Source: Pempheris klunzingeri (lineage: Eukaryota > Chordata > Actinopteri > Acropomatiformes > Pempheridae). Taken from it: 64,000 bases of DNA. The stretch spans positions 17,219,328-17,283,327 of the forward strand of contig NC_092019.1 of the NCBI RefSeq assembly GCF_042242105.1, given 5' to 3'. Of this stretch, positions 24,871 through 42,226 are shown one piece after another (the first letter of the stretch is position 1; each line of letters starts with the position of its first letter). The translations under genes were made by a program, and so were the position numbers. The notes beneath the pieces are model-generated. The model was not told where the DNA came from. It saw only the letters and a program-made list of their open reading frames with translations, and did no database searches.

Positions 24871-26149
24871 GAAATGACAAACGACTCATATGGGCTCTTT
24901 TTATTTGATGTTCACTCCAATGGAAAATGGTTTGTGTGTGTGTGAGTATATCCTTTGCTGTCCAGTGACGTATAGCAGTGCTTCATTTTGCTTATAGTGC
25001 TCTCCTGTTCTGTAGTGATGGAATAACAATTATGAGGAAATCAGTAATTGCATCCACCCCAGCAAACCAGTGAGTGAAAGTGTACCCGGTAGAGCGTCAT
25101 TGGACCATCTAATGAAGGGCTCCACTAGCCTCTGCTGCAGACATGCAGCCCACCCACCTGTGTAGAAATAGCAGCCTGCCATGCAGGTAATTATCAGGCC
25201 CTTCTTAGACACCTGGGGCTCCACATAACCCTTCACACCTTCCCCAAGCCCCATTTTAGAAGCGCTTACCTCCTTCTCCTATACCTGCCGTCCACCTCCA
25301 TGGCACATCCTCTCTTATTTGTGCTGAAGTCGCTTTTTTTCCTTCCTCTAATCATAAAGCAAACAAATGTTAGATGGTTGGATGGTCAGTTGCGGGTCAG
25401 ATATAAAGGGATTTCCTGTGTCACACACAGACCACTGGTGTTAATTATGATTCATCCTGCGGGCCTCAGTCCAGTTCTGTTCATGTAACACAATCCTGAA
25501 ACTGACTGGAAAAAAACCCCAAACCACTAAATCCGGTTTGATTGATGTGCTGATGTGTTGATGTGAGGGTCGTGAGGAGGCAGATACTGCATGTGACGGT
25601 GGTGGAGTGAAGCCAAACAGGAGCCAACTTCCCCTCCTAGAAACCTCACACCGCCTCCCCTCCACTCTGCCTTTATTCTTTATTTTTTTTAAGATAGGTT
25701 TCCAGCCGTCCCTGCTCCTCCTAAACTTCAAGAAACCTCTGAATTGCCAGTGTGGGTCCGGGTCTAATTGACAGTTTCGTTCACGCTCCAGTGTGAAAGC
25801 TTTTGCGCCAATCCTCTCCCCTTCCCCGTTTTCATCGCTTTCATAATTGCCACCAACATGATGACACAGTTGCTGTGGCAACCGTGTCTCTTTCTCTCTC
25901 TCACACACACAAAGAAAACACACACACACACACACTTTGGATCTCGGAGGTCTTCCGCTGAATTTACTGGCATTTACTTTCATTTATTAAGTTTTCCTCT
26001 TTTTTTTTTTATAGCGTTTGTCTCTGCTTTTCACTTTCTCACAGAACAGCACCTGAATCTCTGACTGGTCCTTTATTTTTCGGCACAGGCGGTCAGATGC
26101 GGGCCGCCAGTGTGGTTCAATTAAAGAGGGAGATTAAATGGAGGGGAAT
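24871..26149. other. ube2s-shisa7 intergenic spacer
   Basis: Unique sequence of medium GC with a CA-rich patch near 25905-25936. I see no gene. The open frames on either strand (for example the minus-strand one over 25441-25983) show no family signature. Confidence 0.5.
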
Positions 26150-26870
26150 AAAGACGGACGCCACCAGTTGAATGGGCTTAATGACGGTCAGCGCAGAGCA
26201 GCGCGGAGTTGAGAGTCTCATCAGCACCAGTCCGACCGACCAATCACAGCGCTCCCCCACCGGCGGACCTCCGGGAGGACAGGCGCAGTTAGACGGCGTA
26301 ACCTGTCTCTCCTGGAAATTATGAAGGGAACCAGCTCCGGTCACTTCTAGGTGGAGAAAAGTTAAATTGGGCGATTTTTTCTTTTATTGATGGCACTTTG
26401 AGCGTCTGGCAGCTTAACTTCCTGCGTCTCCTGCACTTCAACTTCAACAAAAAGGATTTTTTCCGACGTGCTATATAGTTGAATTGTCACATGTATCGCT
26501 AAATCTCCGAGCATCTCGTTGATCACTCTCTCTCTATTCCTCCCTCTCTCTTTTTCTCTCCCTCCTGCTTCTTCTTCTTCTTCTTCTTCTTCTTCTTCTT
26601 CTCTGTTTCTCTCCCTGCCGTGATAATGGATTAACAAAAGCCTGATGGAGACACACCAAGAGCTTCTGAGATCTGCAGCACTTGCAAAAAACACGGACAT
26701 TTAAGAAAAAAGAAAACAAAGAAAGGAAGAAAAAACAGGTGGCAGATCCGGCAACAGTTCACGCTGTCCTGATCCTCCTCTGCTACAATAACAGGCTGCC
26801 ATCTGAGAAAGGCTGAGATCCAGTGCGCAGGCTCTCTCTCTCCAGCATCAAACCCCAGAGCAACGCACAG
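26150..26870 (+). promoter_or_regulatory. shisa7: Probable shisa7 promoter and noncoding first exon
   Basis: A CpG-containing block at about 26150-26330 includes a CCAAT box at 26240-26244. A transcribed-looking region follows, with a (CTT)n tract at about 26568-26602, and ends at a strong donor CACAG|gtaaga (26870/26871). No ATG-initiated frame continues, so this fits a 5' noncoding exon. The next gene on this strand is shisa7, whose start codon is 3.9 kb further on. The assignment is inferred from position only. Confidence 0.4.
26568..26602. repeat. (CTT)n trinucleotide repeat
   Basis: About 11 units, in the putative noncoding first exon of shisa7. Confidence 0.95.
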
Positions 26871-29800
26871 GTAAGACACGACATTATGCACCTTCTATTA
26901 ACGCAACGCCAATAACAGAATTACGGGCAAAACTGTTTGATTCCTTCATTGTGTGCTCTGTGTGTGTGCGGAGAATGACTTTGGCATGTGTTTAGACGCA
27001 TCAGCTGTGCCGGAGGCTGTCAAACAAAACATTTAGATGAAAAAGCTGCGCCACGGAAACATCTCCACTCAGGCTTTACGCTGGGCAGACATGTTCTCCA
27101 TCACTTAAACACTTTAATCGGCAGCTGCGAGCACATTGCGACATTATGAACAAATTGATAATGAAGACCACTGATAACACACACACACACACACACACAC
27201 CGACAGATACAGCCGGACTACACACACACACACACGCACACACACACCGGCACGGATACACCCACGCACTTTTAGCCTACTGATACATGCAAGTCATGTC
27301 CATAACCCGCATGCTTGTTCATTGCAAGTTGCAACTTATTAACCAAACGAATGAGGGATTGTAGTCTGAAGTGTCGATGTCAAATCACTCGGCTAACGCT
27401 GGAGTCATTGCGCAGCTCATATTTTACTGACAAGAGCAAAGCAGCCGCTGCTCCGCGACTTTCCCTCTTAATTAAATGTCTTTTGCAGCAACATGAGACT
27501 TGTGTGAAGGATTCCCTCCCCCTCCTCGCTAATTCGCGTCATTTTTTTTTTTTTTTTTAGTTTTGCAACAGCGTTTCCGAAAAGAGAGAGAGAGTGAAAA
27601 AAAAAAAAAAGAAGCCATTTTGTTTCATTTCCAACAAACACCTGTTGAAATTGTTGCACGCTCTGCCGCCTGCACAGCTGGTCAGCTTCCTGCAGCCAAA
27701 GTGAGGGCGCCGCTCGGTTCGCTCGCTTTGGTACAGTCGCTTGCAATGCCAGGAATGTGTGCAAATGGTTTGTTCTCCCTCCAGTGGCCATGTAACTCAG
27801 GGATGCATCTTCACAGCTGAATGTGTGCCCTTCACCCTTTGGTTCCCATCCTCTCTCTCTCTCTCTCTCTCCCTGCCTCTCTGCTGCATTGCTTCAGTAC
27901 GGAGATACCCACAGGAAAACATTTCTTTTGTATGTTGAGCCTCTTTTGCTGCAAAGATGCCACATTAGACTTCAAGCTTTTGGTTGCAGGAGGACCGACC
28001 CTCCATAATTCGAGTTAATACCTTGACCACTTTGAATGTGAGATCTTGTGCATTGCTAGAAAGCTGCGATTGCACGTTTATCTGGGAGCTGTCTGGATAT
28101 TTGGTCATAAATTCCTCATGAAGTGAATGTAGTCAGAGCAGAAATTATGGTGATGGAAGTTGAGCAGCGCCCTGCGGATGACGGTGCAAGGCATCAGTGT
28201 CATCCTGTCGAGCAAGAGACGGGGCAGATGTGACTTTGAAATCTGGTTTTGGCTAATGGGTGTAGATTGGATTCTGCCTCCCTTCTCTTTCACTGCCGCT
28301 TTCACTCACACACAGACAGAGCTGCAGTGCTATTCTGAGAGAGTTAGCTGCCTCAACCCACGCACAGAATCTGAGAAAGAGAGAAAGGCAGAACGAGGGA
28401 GAAAGAGGAGAAGGAGGGAGCAAAAGGAATAAAGGAGAGAGAGAAAGAGACTGACTACAAGGAGGTTTACAGAATGTCTACTATAGTCTCTCACATGTAC
28501 ACACACGCACACATAAAGCCTTTTTACAGTTTCACATTCTTCCCCTTCAGAAGCTCCAACAGCAGCTGATTTACAGTCTCGATTAGCACTCCTCTTGTGT
28601 GTGGCATTGACTGTATTTGCAGATCTGTTTGGTGGTGCTGTTTGTGTGATGTGCTATGTTGTATTGGTAAGTGCTGGGAGAAATGTACTTGATTCTGTGC
28701 CACCCACACACCGCCCTCCCACTCATGGTCGTCTCTGCATCTATACCTCTGGCTCTTCCCGCTCGCCACAATCTCTTTGCTCATTTAAATCCCTACCCTG
28801 CATTTATCCCTCTGCTCTCTTTCTCTATCGTTGGCTTTTCAGGAGCGTGTTCCTCTTGCAACCAAACAGGCACACTAACTCACACTCGGCTTCCCGCAAT
28901 GCACACACACAACACACATAATGCAATTAATAAAAACGCCTGTATTGTGCGACCATGTGTGCTCAAAATGTGCACACACCAAGTGTCAGTAAGTGAAGAG
29001 AGGAGGTTGCAGAGCGTCGTTCTAACCATGTCTCTCGTTTGCATTGCAGTGGACGCTCGGCCGACACATTCCAGGTTTGATTGTCGACGACGTGTAAACC
29101 CGAAGACAATTCTGGAAATCAAGCAGAACGTTTAGAGACGACTGAGGACAAATTCTCCCGGAGAGCTCTTCTGGAACATTAGTCAGTGGGAGAGCTGCTG
29201 CTTTGTGTCTCTCATTTTTCCTCCACTGAACTCTCCTCAGAAGGTCAGAGGAGCATGTAACTGAAACAAGTGGAGCCCTCGGTGATTTCAGCATTCTGTC
29301 TCCCCCATCTGTGCCTACATTCTCTGCTACAGATAGGGACGTTTTGATAATTACATATAATTATAATTTCTGTGGGAGACAGATCTGCTTCTGTCTATTA
29401 TTGCCAACACCTCCAACACAATAACTTCACACATTTACATATTTCTCAACAAAAGTGATATTCTTTGAACCTCGGAGACAAATCAGGAATAATTTTACTT
29501 AGAGAGACATGTCACATGGAGAAGCAATGTGCCATTCAGTTCATGTCTAATTAGTGTTACAGTTGAATGACACGGGCGACTTTTTGTGCCTAAAAGCTGA
29601 ATACAGAACATTTAAAATCTGTGACGTTTGCCTCATTTTGCCATGGAATTTACAGGCAGGGAGTAGCTTACTCGGTTTATGCTTACTCCTGATTTTCAGC
29701 TGTTATAGTCTTCTAGCACTTAAGCCGAGCCTCCCTCATTATCACCTGCAGCCCAATCACAGTCACAGTCCGTGCCAGGCGAGTACTGATGCACATTAAT

Positions 29801-30804
29801 CCAACCATAGAAAAGATTGAGATAAAGTGCGTGGTGTGTCTATAGATGTGACGAGTGCCTAGACCAAGTTTACATGGAGACAAGTCCTTGCTCCAGAGAA
29901 ACCGGGCATCATTTATAGGCAGTTTTCACCTGTGGTGTGGTTTGTTAGTTCCACTTGATTGTTTACAATGACAGAAAACACCAAATATATTGGAAGAATT
30001 ATAGATTTCATACATTTTTCCAGAAAACAATTGCTTACAGCTTAAATAAGTGCCAATTCTGAATGTATGCAGTGCCAGACTAAAACAGTCATCCAGGAAT
30101 GAACTAAACAGATAAAACTGTTTACATCTGACAAAACACGGGCCATAGACTATTGTTCAAGTGCCATGATCAGCACAGGAATGTACAGGGCTGCCATATT
30201 TTATTGAAAATACTTGCTACTAATTTTTACTGGCCTTTATGGTTACAAAATAATTACGTCCATCCTGCAGTGCGTGAGGTGTTTGCTCTTTTGTTGAGTG
30301 GGACATGTAGAACAAGGCATTAAGGACTAAAAGCATGAAGATTGTTGTTTTCAATTTGTCCTTTTTGCAAAGATGCATCCATTTTAGTGTTCTAGACTTG
30401 AGGGGTGTTTTCGGAGGGCAAAAGATGAAGTCATTACGCATGCAGAGCTCTTCTCTAGCAGAAAATTAAAACCATTTTAACACCATTATCAACAATTATT
30501 GAAACATACCAAGTGATTTTGATAGTGTTAGGTCCTTTCACTTTTGCGGTTCCTGACCTTTTCTATCATAACACCATATAAAAACTACATTTTTGACTAA
30601 ACAAAATAAGAAAAAAACAAACTTCAAATTTCATCATCCAACATGACTGAATGAAACTACTGATACATCATCAATATCCAGTAGGTCGTACATGCTACTT
30701 CAGTATTTCACATGCCATTTTAGTGGGTTAAACTGCAAAAGCGGATACAGTGTTGTAACTGCATTGACTCAACAACAGAAAATAGATCTCTTAGTCATGT
30801 AAAA
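26871..30804 (+). other. Probable shisa7 5' intron
   Basis: Contains CA tracts at about 27179-27247, poly-T/poly-A stretches near 27543-27612, a CT tract at about 27852-27871 and a purine-rich tract at about 28369-28450. A good acceptor (ttgcattgcag) at 29049 could start another noncoding exon, but no partner donor stands out. No protein-coding exon is seen. Confidence 0.45.
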
Positions 30805-34648
<3,844 letters not shown>

Positions 34649-37600
34649 GGTTTGTGCCTAATGTAGAGTTTACCCCTCATTAAAGGTATGGGAATAGATC
34701 AGCCTTTTGCATTTAACTATTAGATATACAACTACAAGAAATACACTAGAAGTATAAAGTATAGTAACAGTATAATGTGTTTAGGCTATTCACATCAGTG
34801 TTATCTTGTAATTAAATAGCTTAAATATGATTACTTAATTAACAATCTAGGTGGGGAATATCTGTTCCAAATATGCGATAGCCTACATCAGCCATATTTT
34901 GTAACAAAATTTGCCATATTGCCATATACAGCGGTGCCATTACTTGTAGAAAGACTGACTGGAAGGGTGAAACAAAACCAACAGAAGTGTCGTTCATAAT
35001 TTTGTTTTTATATACATATATTTATATACATATACATATATATGTATATAAATATATACATATATGTTTTTTCAAAAAGTACTCAGGAGCCATATTAGAT
35101 AGAGAATGAGACCATATATATATATATATATGTATATATAGGTATATATATGAATATATATATATAGTTATATATAAATATATAGTTGATGAAGAGGAGG
35201 CCCACATGGAAAATTGTATCACAGAATTTAATAGAGAATTGAGCCAACTACCTGCTGGACTGTCAACCTGCACAGCCCCCACAGACAATGATTTATTAAA
35301 CAGACTCTCACGAGTGAAAAGCCCGGCGGACCAGATGAGTCTGAATGACCTGGTGAAGGATTTTGGAAATCTGACACTCAGCTGAACCAACCTCACCCTG
35401 ACACATGGAGACAGAACTGATATTTGTTGCTTCCCATGTAATTGAGCGGACGAGGTGGGGGCTTTTTCTGACTGGGACACAGCAGCCTGACGCTATCGGC
35501 AGGACTCTGCGCCCGATTTCAACTGCGGACGTACCCACATTACCAATCTGACGCCTGGGTTGCCTAGTTTTCCATGTGACCTTAGATCAGATCCCCAGAG
35601 GGACTCGCACTCTGGCCACTGTTACACTACAGGAGTGTAAACTGATGTTAGAATACATTATGGGTGAGTTCTCCGTAATGTTTCCATCTTTAGATCAGGA
35701 CCTAACTAAAAACAATGGGCTACCAAATAATATAGAGCCATCTGTCACGTTATTACGAGAAATCTTGACACGAACAAGCACGAGTCAAGACATAACAGAA
35801 CAGACATATGTGTTCAGTTTACCAATACAAAGGCAACTTACATTAATGTAGGTTGTGTACAAAGAGCAAAGGTTTTTCTACAGAGCACAACTGAATAGAC
35901 CATGACGCAGAGGTTGCACTTACACAACTGTCCTTCAAAGCCATTTATGGAGATACAAAGAAAATACCACAGAGGAAGCTGGTCTGACAATCACCATTTT
36001 ATTATTCTCACCAGGTGACAAATTATTCAAGTCAGTGATATTTTGTACAGTCAAAGGATTGGCTTCAGAGCAAGCCAAAAAACCTCTGAGTCAGGAGAGA
36101 GGGCGTCCTGAGGCCTTCTCCTGCGTGGCTTCATCTGCCGTAAGAGACTCGGATGGTTAGGGAGCCCTTCCCATCCTCAAGACGAAGACCTTGCTGTATC
36201 ATAACGCACTTCAGCCAGTATGAGTGAAAAAAAAAACAAAAAAAAACACAGAAAAGAGAAAAAAAAATCTTCATCAATAACAACGCTTATCAATACTAAG
36301 GGCTATCCTATCCTATATACTGTAGTATGTGATATCTGTGGTCCATATAAGATACTATCTCTTTCTCTTGATTTTGTGTTGATATTGTCATGATGTATTA
36401 AGTATTAATGTGTACAAAAAACAAGAGCAATTTAAGCACAGTTCAAAGAGAAACACAGAGACAAAACTTTGCACAAATCTGTCCCCTGATATTTGCACCA
36501 GATACAGACTTACTTTGTATCATGTCCTCAAGGTTTACATTCTGTACAAGCATGGCTGAAAGTGTGACTGACCAATGGAAGGTACTGTATCGCGGAAGGA
36601 TCTTTTTTTATTTTTATCAACACTAATCTGAGATAATTGTGCAGATCAAAGAAGGAACTTGGTACTGCTTGGTTTTTGTTCAGTCATGTGAGAGGATACA
36701 GAGATGAAATACTGATAACAGAAACACAGATTTCATTTGGATAATCTTCCTATACACAGTGCTAAATGTAGTTGTTATGAATATGATGGAGTGTTATTAT
36801 TAATAATTATTATAACTGTTATGGTTATTATTAACAATTATCTTATGATGTGATGTTCTTTTACTTGGTGGGATTTAAGTGTTTATTGTTTTTAGATAAC
36901 TAGCATTCTCATGACTAGTTGGTTTTTCATACATTTGGTCATAAATTCAAGTTTTTAAAAACATTCCGAATCTTGATGCATGCCAGCTCCATTTCATTGA
37001 GAGGCATTTACAGTATGCCTGGATATTAAGGTCATCCACGCTTGTATGGCCAATCTTTCCAGCTGTGTGTACTGTGCCTAGACATCGGCCTTATGACTTC
37101 TTGATCTCAAGTGATTACTTAGGTTTCCACTCGGGTACAAAAATGTCTATTGAAAAAATCTGCAGCCTTCTAAACGTATGTGTAGATGACGGTGTTTTAA
37201 CAGCCAGTGAGGGATAGATGTGTTTGGGACGGGCCGGAGGTTATTAACGCCACCAGACCGGACACAGTCTGTTGGCTCCACTGCAGCAGCCTGACCCAAT
37301 AACTTATTATAGGTTGTACACACTAAGCCCATGATGCCATAATGTATGTGTGTTCGGATGAATGTTTATTACACAGAAATGGAGAGAAATGGAGGTCTAA
37401 TGGAAACGTGAATGCTTTGAGTGCAGTGTCTTTTTCAGGGAAATAGGACAGGTGACATACAGTAGTATTAGATTTTTTTAATAGAACCACAAAAGGTCTG
37501 TAGCAAAGTCTGTAATATCTCACAAGCCATATCCATTGACACTCATTATCACGATTTTATAAATGGTTAATCTAATTTGTGCAAGTATTGTATTTTGTAT

Positions 37601-38075
37601 AGCTAGTACAATCAGAATATTTTGAGTGATCTCTTCGACATTAATTTGAGGATTCGACAAATTATGTGTTAGTATTTAATGAATTGTACAGTGCCAAGCT
37701 CATAACATTTTGTTGTCTTTCTATTGTCATAGCCTCCGACAAGACTACAGGGGTTATTCCTTTTTCACAACTGAGAACTAATACCCAGACGAGAGAGCTA
37801 AAAAGCTAGTCATCAGAAAGAAATGAATGAATATGGTGTGTGTTTTTGCCATTATGAATTCATTTAGAGAGAGGATGGTTAAAGGCCACCTGAAATGTAA
37901 AGCATTAAATTGTATGGACAGAGATCGGGTCCAGTAATTCCAGAAATTCATGGATTTATTTTCATGCCTATAAATTTCAAATCAACCCTTTTGTTATTGT
38001 TCAATGCATTGATCCCCTTGGATACGACAGTGACTTACAAAGAATTTGTATAATAAAGTTGGTGGAAAAAAATGT
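34649..38075 (+). terminator. shisa7: Long shisa7 3' UTR with polyadenylation signal at 38052-38057
   Basis: AT-rich sequence of 3.4 kb with no other gene start. AATAAA at 38052-38057, followed by a G/T-rich stretch, marks a likely 3' end. It holds a TATA/ATGTATATA low-complexity cluster (about 35009-35190) and, directly after it, a more GC-balanced coding-like tract (35187-35849) discussed under findings. A shorter UTR using an earlier signal is possible. Confidence 0.55.
35009..35190. repeat. (TA)n/TATG low-complexity cluster
   Basis: Alternating TATATA, CATATA and TGTATATA words in several blocks, self-complementary throughout, inside the shisa7 3' UTR. Confidence 0.85.
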
Positions 38076-41000
38076 CATTCATTATGGAGTGTGAGGTTTC
38101 TTGAATTATTATTGTTAGTATATCCCCTTTACATTACGTAATCTATTTTTTTTCTACCTGAGACATTTGAATGGTTGGGTCGTTCACAACCTGTCGTTAT
38201 GTCTCCTCCTCTGACATAATGATTATAAATATTACCAAATCAAATTTCTGTCATTCAGTGACACAGGTATATAGTCTATATATTCTTATCTTAGAATGGA
38301 ATATTTTTAAGTCATCCCATAACGACTGGGCCTCTCACAAGCTTTTCTTAAAGAGGCAAACTTTGAAGCACCATGCACCTCACCTTGCAACAATGTTAAT
38401 ACAGTATATAAGCTCGGCTCTGTAATTTACAATCATCTTTCATATGATACTTTATTCATCTATGAGGGAAAAACTAATTTCTGCATTTTGTAGGACTAGA
38501 TAACACCTGTATTCCCTCCAAGTGCCAAATCTGTCTATCTAAGATGTACCAACATGTCAGCTGTCAGATAGATGTCTATGTCCTTACTTGCACAAAGCTA
38601 ATTCTGGACCATCTTAAGTAGGACTAATTTGCTATGTAATCTAGTTAAATTAAGACTCTTTTGAACTAAAACACATGGAAAGCCAATAAACTACTTCTCT
38701 GTGTCAGCAAAAAATGTGTGTCTTCTGGAAAGAATTTAGCTGACACAGAAATGTTCAGTGCTAGAGAAAGTATTCAGATTAAGTAAAAGCAGCAATGCTG
38801 CATAAATTAAGAATACTCAATTAACCTTAGGAAAATGTACTCAGAGTATCAAAAGTGAAAGTGTGAGTGAGTATTATTTTACATTACGTTCATTGTGTAT
38901 TATATATTATATTATTGGGTTGGTGGAGCTAGTTTTAACCATTCTATATACAGATGAGTGGTACAAAAGGTACAACCTTCCCCTCTGAGCTGTAGTGGAG
39001 TAGAAGAGTAAAGGGCCTTAAAATTGTACTTAAATACAGAACTTTAGATTTATATTGTTAAAGTCCACCACTGGTTACACAGACAATTTTACCACAGTAT
39101 TTAGTGATGATCTTCCCTTTTTCATTGCTTGCTCCAGAACATATTGTGCCCTTTTTGTGTCACAGTTATTAGTTGAGGTAGAGCTACAATTTTTTGCAAA
39201 AATATCTCACTCTCTTTAGGCCAGACAGACTTATGACAGACTAACAGACGAACATATGTTTGTGAAACAAGCCCCAGTTCTGAGACCTGTGGTTTGGTCA
39301 GAGGCAATGTGTTATGAAATTGGGATTCTAAAAATAACCATGAGACAAATTAGTATTTTATGAGGGGTCAAACCAGAAGCAACAGCTCTATATTAACAAA
39401 AAGTCTTTTAGTCTTCAGCAGGTTAGTGAGCACACACACTCACTGACCTAAAACGCCACATCACAAAGGATGTGAGATATTGTATAATACGCTGTAAGGC
39501 TATATGGTGCCAGTGGGAGTGGACAACTGTGGTTTTAAATGAAATGAAAAGGTGAAATTGTCTTCATATAACTTACAGCTCTAGACCTGAGTGCAGAGTT
39601 ATATCATACTGTACCTGCGGTGAGGGCAATGCACTTCATATCTAAAACCTCTTGTGAGTACGTTTATTGCACTGAGATGTATGAAGGCTTAAACAAAAAT
39701 TATTATGTTTGATTTAGAGCACTGGCTGCCACTGATGCATTCCAATCATTGTAATTTGCACATTTCACCACCAGGAGGTTCACTGGCTCGTCAGTGCTGA
39801 GACAAAACCAGCATAAGGCCTTCACTCATCATTTTATATGTTTTAACAGTAAAACACATTGCTGCTAACTTACACAGGGCAGATTAATGTATAGAGTGTG
39901 TTAAAGAAAGCTGAACATATCAATAACATCTGGCTATTCTCAGATAGTATCATGGATGAATAAGCTTCCCACACTGTCAACACCTGTCACCATTCATATT
40001 AATGCTTTATATATCTGCTCAGTAAAGTGAAACCCCATTTTTCCCAAATCATGCTCAGTTTATGATACTAACTAGAGCTGAGAGAGGCTGCTGATTTGAT
40101 AGAAAAGACAAATTAATATTCAAATTGCAAATGTATGTGTGTGAGACGAGGCTTTTGGGGCTTTTGATGGTCCTGAGGAAAAGATTCTGTAAATGTAAAA
40201 TGTTCTGTGCACACAATTAGCATCCTAACTCAGGCATGATTACCATCCTCTAAAAATCAGAGAGGCAGAGAGCTGGAATTATTCACATGTCTCTGATTAA
40301 AATGATTGAATCAAATCCGAGATGTATGCAATGGTAAAATCATGATTTAGCCTGAGCTCCTGCGTTCCCCATAACTTAAAGCTGTGGAAGACCACAAGTC
40401 ATATATCCTATATGTATTTCTGAATCATCGTATTGATCCGATGATGAGATTTGGCTGATCATGTTTGAACTGGTTCAACTGTCCAGAGAAATGAGGAGGA
40501 GAAATGAGGAGATAAACATCTATACATACAAAATAATATGTAAATAACAAACAAAATTATCCGTTTTGTTATTTATTTTTCCTTTTCATTTATACGTTAT
40601 ATGGTTTATGAGCTATGAAAATCTGGACAAACTGACAAATGGGACTGACATAACTGGAAGGAAGTGTATGAATAAAATGTACTTTGATTGTAGTATTTAC
40701 AGCAACTAACTAATATTCTATCAATATAAAACATTCAATCTTACTCACACGCGCACATTTTCTTTTAACATATATCTGTGACACACTTATTAATTCTACT
40801 TGGCTGTTTTTTTGGGTTCATGCTCTACCTGTTTTCTAAACCTGCCATCCCATCACCTAATTTCTACCTCTCTAAACACGAATGTCTGTATGACGTTAAT
40901 TTGAAGTTTATTATAATAATTATCTCTTTAAATGTGTACTTATATGGAATAATATGTGAAAGTGTGCTACGACCTATGCCTAACCCTAATTAATGAGGTC

Positions 41001-41289
41001 TTGAATTAGAAGTAGGCATTTTGTCTCTGGACTAATAGATATGAGGCTGAATAAAAGTTTCCTTTGACTTTTTTTCACTTAATGCTGTGCATTTTCAAGA
41101 AATCTTATAAATGTATAATATAATTAGGGAAAAATAGGCCTGTATGACAGCCATTGTGCAGCCTGGGGAGAGGTCCCCAGCCTCCCCCTGAGACTGAATA
41201 ATGTTTAATATGCTCGGACAGAGGCTTGTGGAGGAGGAAAGGGCAGCAATCATCTGAATAAGCAGTGCTGGTGAAGGAGGATCCCCCTT
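38076..41289. other. shisa7-znf865 intergenic spacer
   Basis: AT-rich, with no gene recognised. It contains a palindromic ATTACGTAAT at 38133-38142, a dispersed-repeat copy at about 38755-39080 and a CTCF-like core at 39768-39778. The open frame at 40778-40993 has a hydrophobic start but no family resemblance, and I do not call it a gene. Confidence 0.5.
38755..39080. repeat. Dispersed teleost repeat ('tacttaagtaaaag' family), copy 3
   Basis: Includes 'agaaagtattcagattaagtaaaag', 'gtagtggagtagaagagtaa', 'aaaattgtacttaaatacag' and the terminal 'agtccaccactgg'. These are the diagnostic phrases of the same family as 18445-18712, here in the opposite orientation. Confidence 0.7.
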
Positions 41290-41720
41290 TCCAGCAGACC
41301 GTGAGTCGGCTGTGAGCCCTCCTGAGCCGTCCATGAGCCCCGCTGCTGCTACCCGGAAATATTACAAGGGCCGGAAAGGACCAATGTTAAGAGAGCACAC
41401 GTCACTCACTTTTACCCAAAAATATTATCTCCGACCACCCAAATTTCTCTCGGCCGTCGAAATCTTTGGCAAAAGGTTTACCAGCACGAGTGGTCGCAAT
41501 CAAATGGAAAGGAGGCGGCTGCGGTACGAGTCGGCGTTGATTTCTTGGGGGATCGGTGTAAGCTTTCACCCAGCTCAGCATCAGTGAAAATGGCTCTGGC
41601 TAACGACTGGAAAACAGCACGCAGAAATGGACGCGGACGATAGCTAACGTAGCTAGGCGGATAGAAGAAGGCGTGACAGGCCTCATCCATCTGCAACTGT
41701 GCTCTGCAACTGGATGCGTA
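41290..41720 (+). promoter_or_regulatory. znf865: Probable znf865 promoter and noncoding exon 1
   Basis: CpG-containing block in an otherwise AT-rich stretch, with ETS-like ACCCGGAAAT near 41353 and GCCGGAAAG near 41371. It ends at a donor-like GCGTAG|gtaaac at about 41720/41721. TAACGTTA/GCTAACG words follow in the intron, as in the ube2s intron near its promoter. Assignment to the zinc-finger gene is by position and strand. Confidence 0.4.
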
Positions 41721-42113
41721 GGTAAACATTTGCCGAATATAGGTTACGCAGATGTAAATGCTAACGCTAGCGTCGTGCTGTTAACGGTGGTCGGCGTGCT
41801 TTTAATGTGGTTTAAGGATGACGGCTAACGTTAGCAACTGAGCTTAGAGGTTTTCTGGACTGCGTGTGGCTTCAAATAGCTAAACACGCCGAGCCTGTCT
41901 AAAATATGATGCTAATGGGAAACGTGAAGTTTTGCATGCAAGCGCGTCCAATGTTTTTCTTTTTTTTTCCTCCAAATGTTAGCCAATACTGTTACAGGAT
42001 GCTACTTCAAGTGCATCCGTTATTACTTGCGCCTGTAAGGCACTGCTAATGTTTACATTGTGCAGCGAGCGAGACGCTGGTGTTAATTTAAGCTTTTCTG
42101 TCCTTCTCCACAG

Positions 42114-42226
42114 GATCGCCGGTTTACATTAAAATGAGAGGCAGTCAAATATGCGATAGATTATCTTCCTCATCTGCCAGGGGAACTCTCTCCCCTCTAG
42201 GTTCATCGCATCGATTAGAGGAAACG
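42114..42226 (+). other. znf865: Probable noncoding exon 2 of znf865
   Basis: Acceptor ctccacag at 42113 and donor AAACG|gtaaga at 42226/42227 bracket 113 bases with CpGs. An ATG at 42134 opens a frame across the exon (MRGSQICDRLSS...). That frame cannot join the zinc-finger frame. With the next acceptor at 44493 it would stop after one more codon, so it would be an upstream ORF. Confidence 0.45.

Noticed and set aside
35022-35480. Minus-strand 152-residue frame in the shisa7 3' UTR
   Set aside because: Its C-terminal half is Tyr/Ile-rich translation of the TATATA cluster. The + strand reading of 35187-35849 looks more protein-like, and even that is unproven.
40778-40993. Short frame with a hydrophobic start in the shisa7-znf865 spacer
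   Set aside because: AT-rich, no family resemblance, no splice or promoter context.
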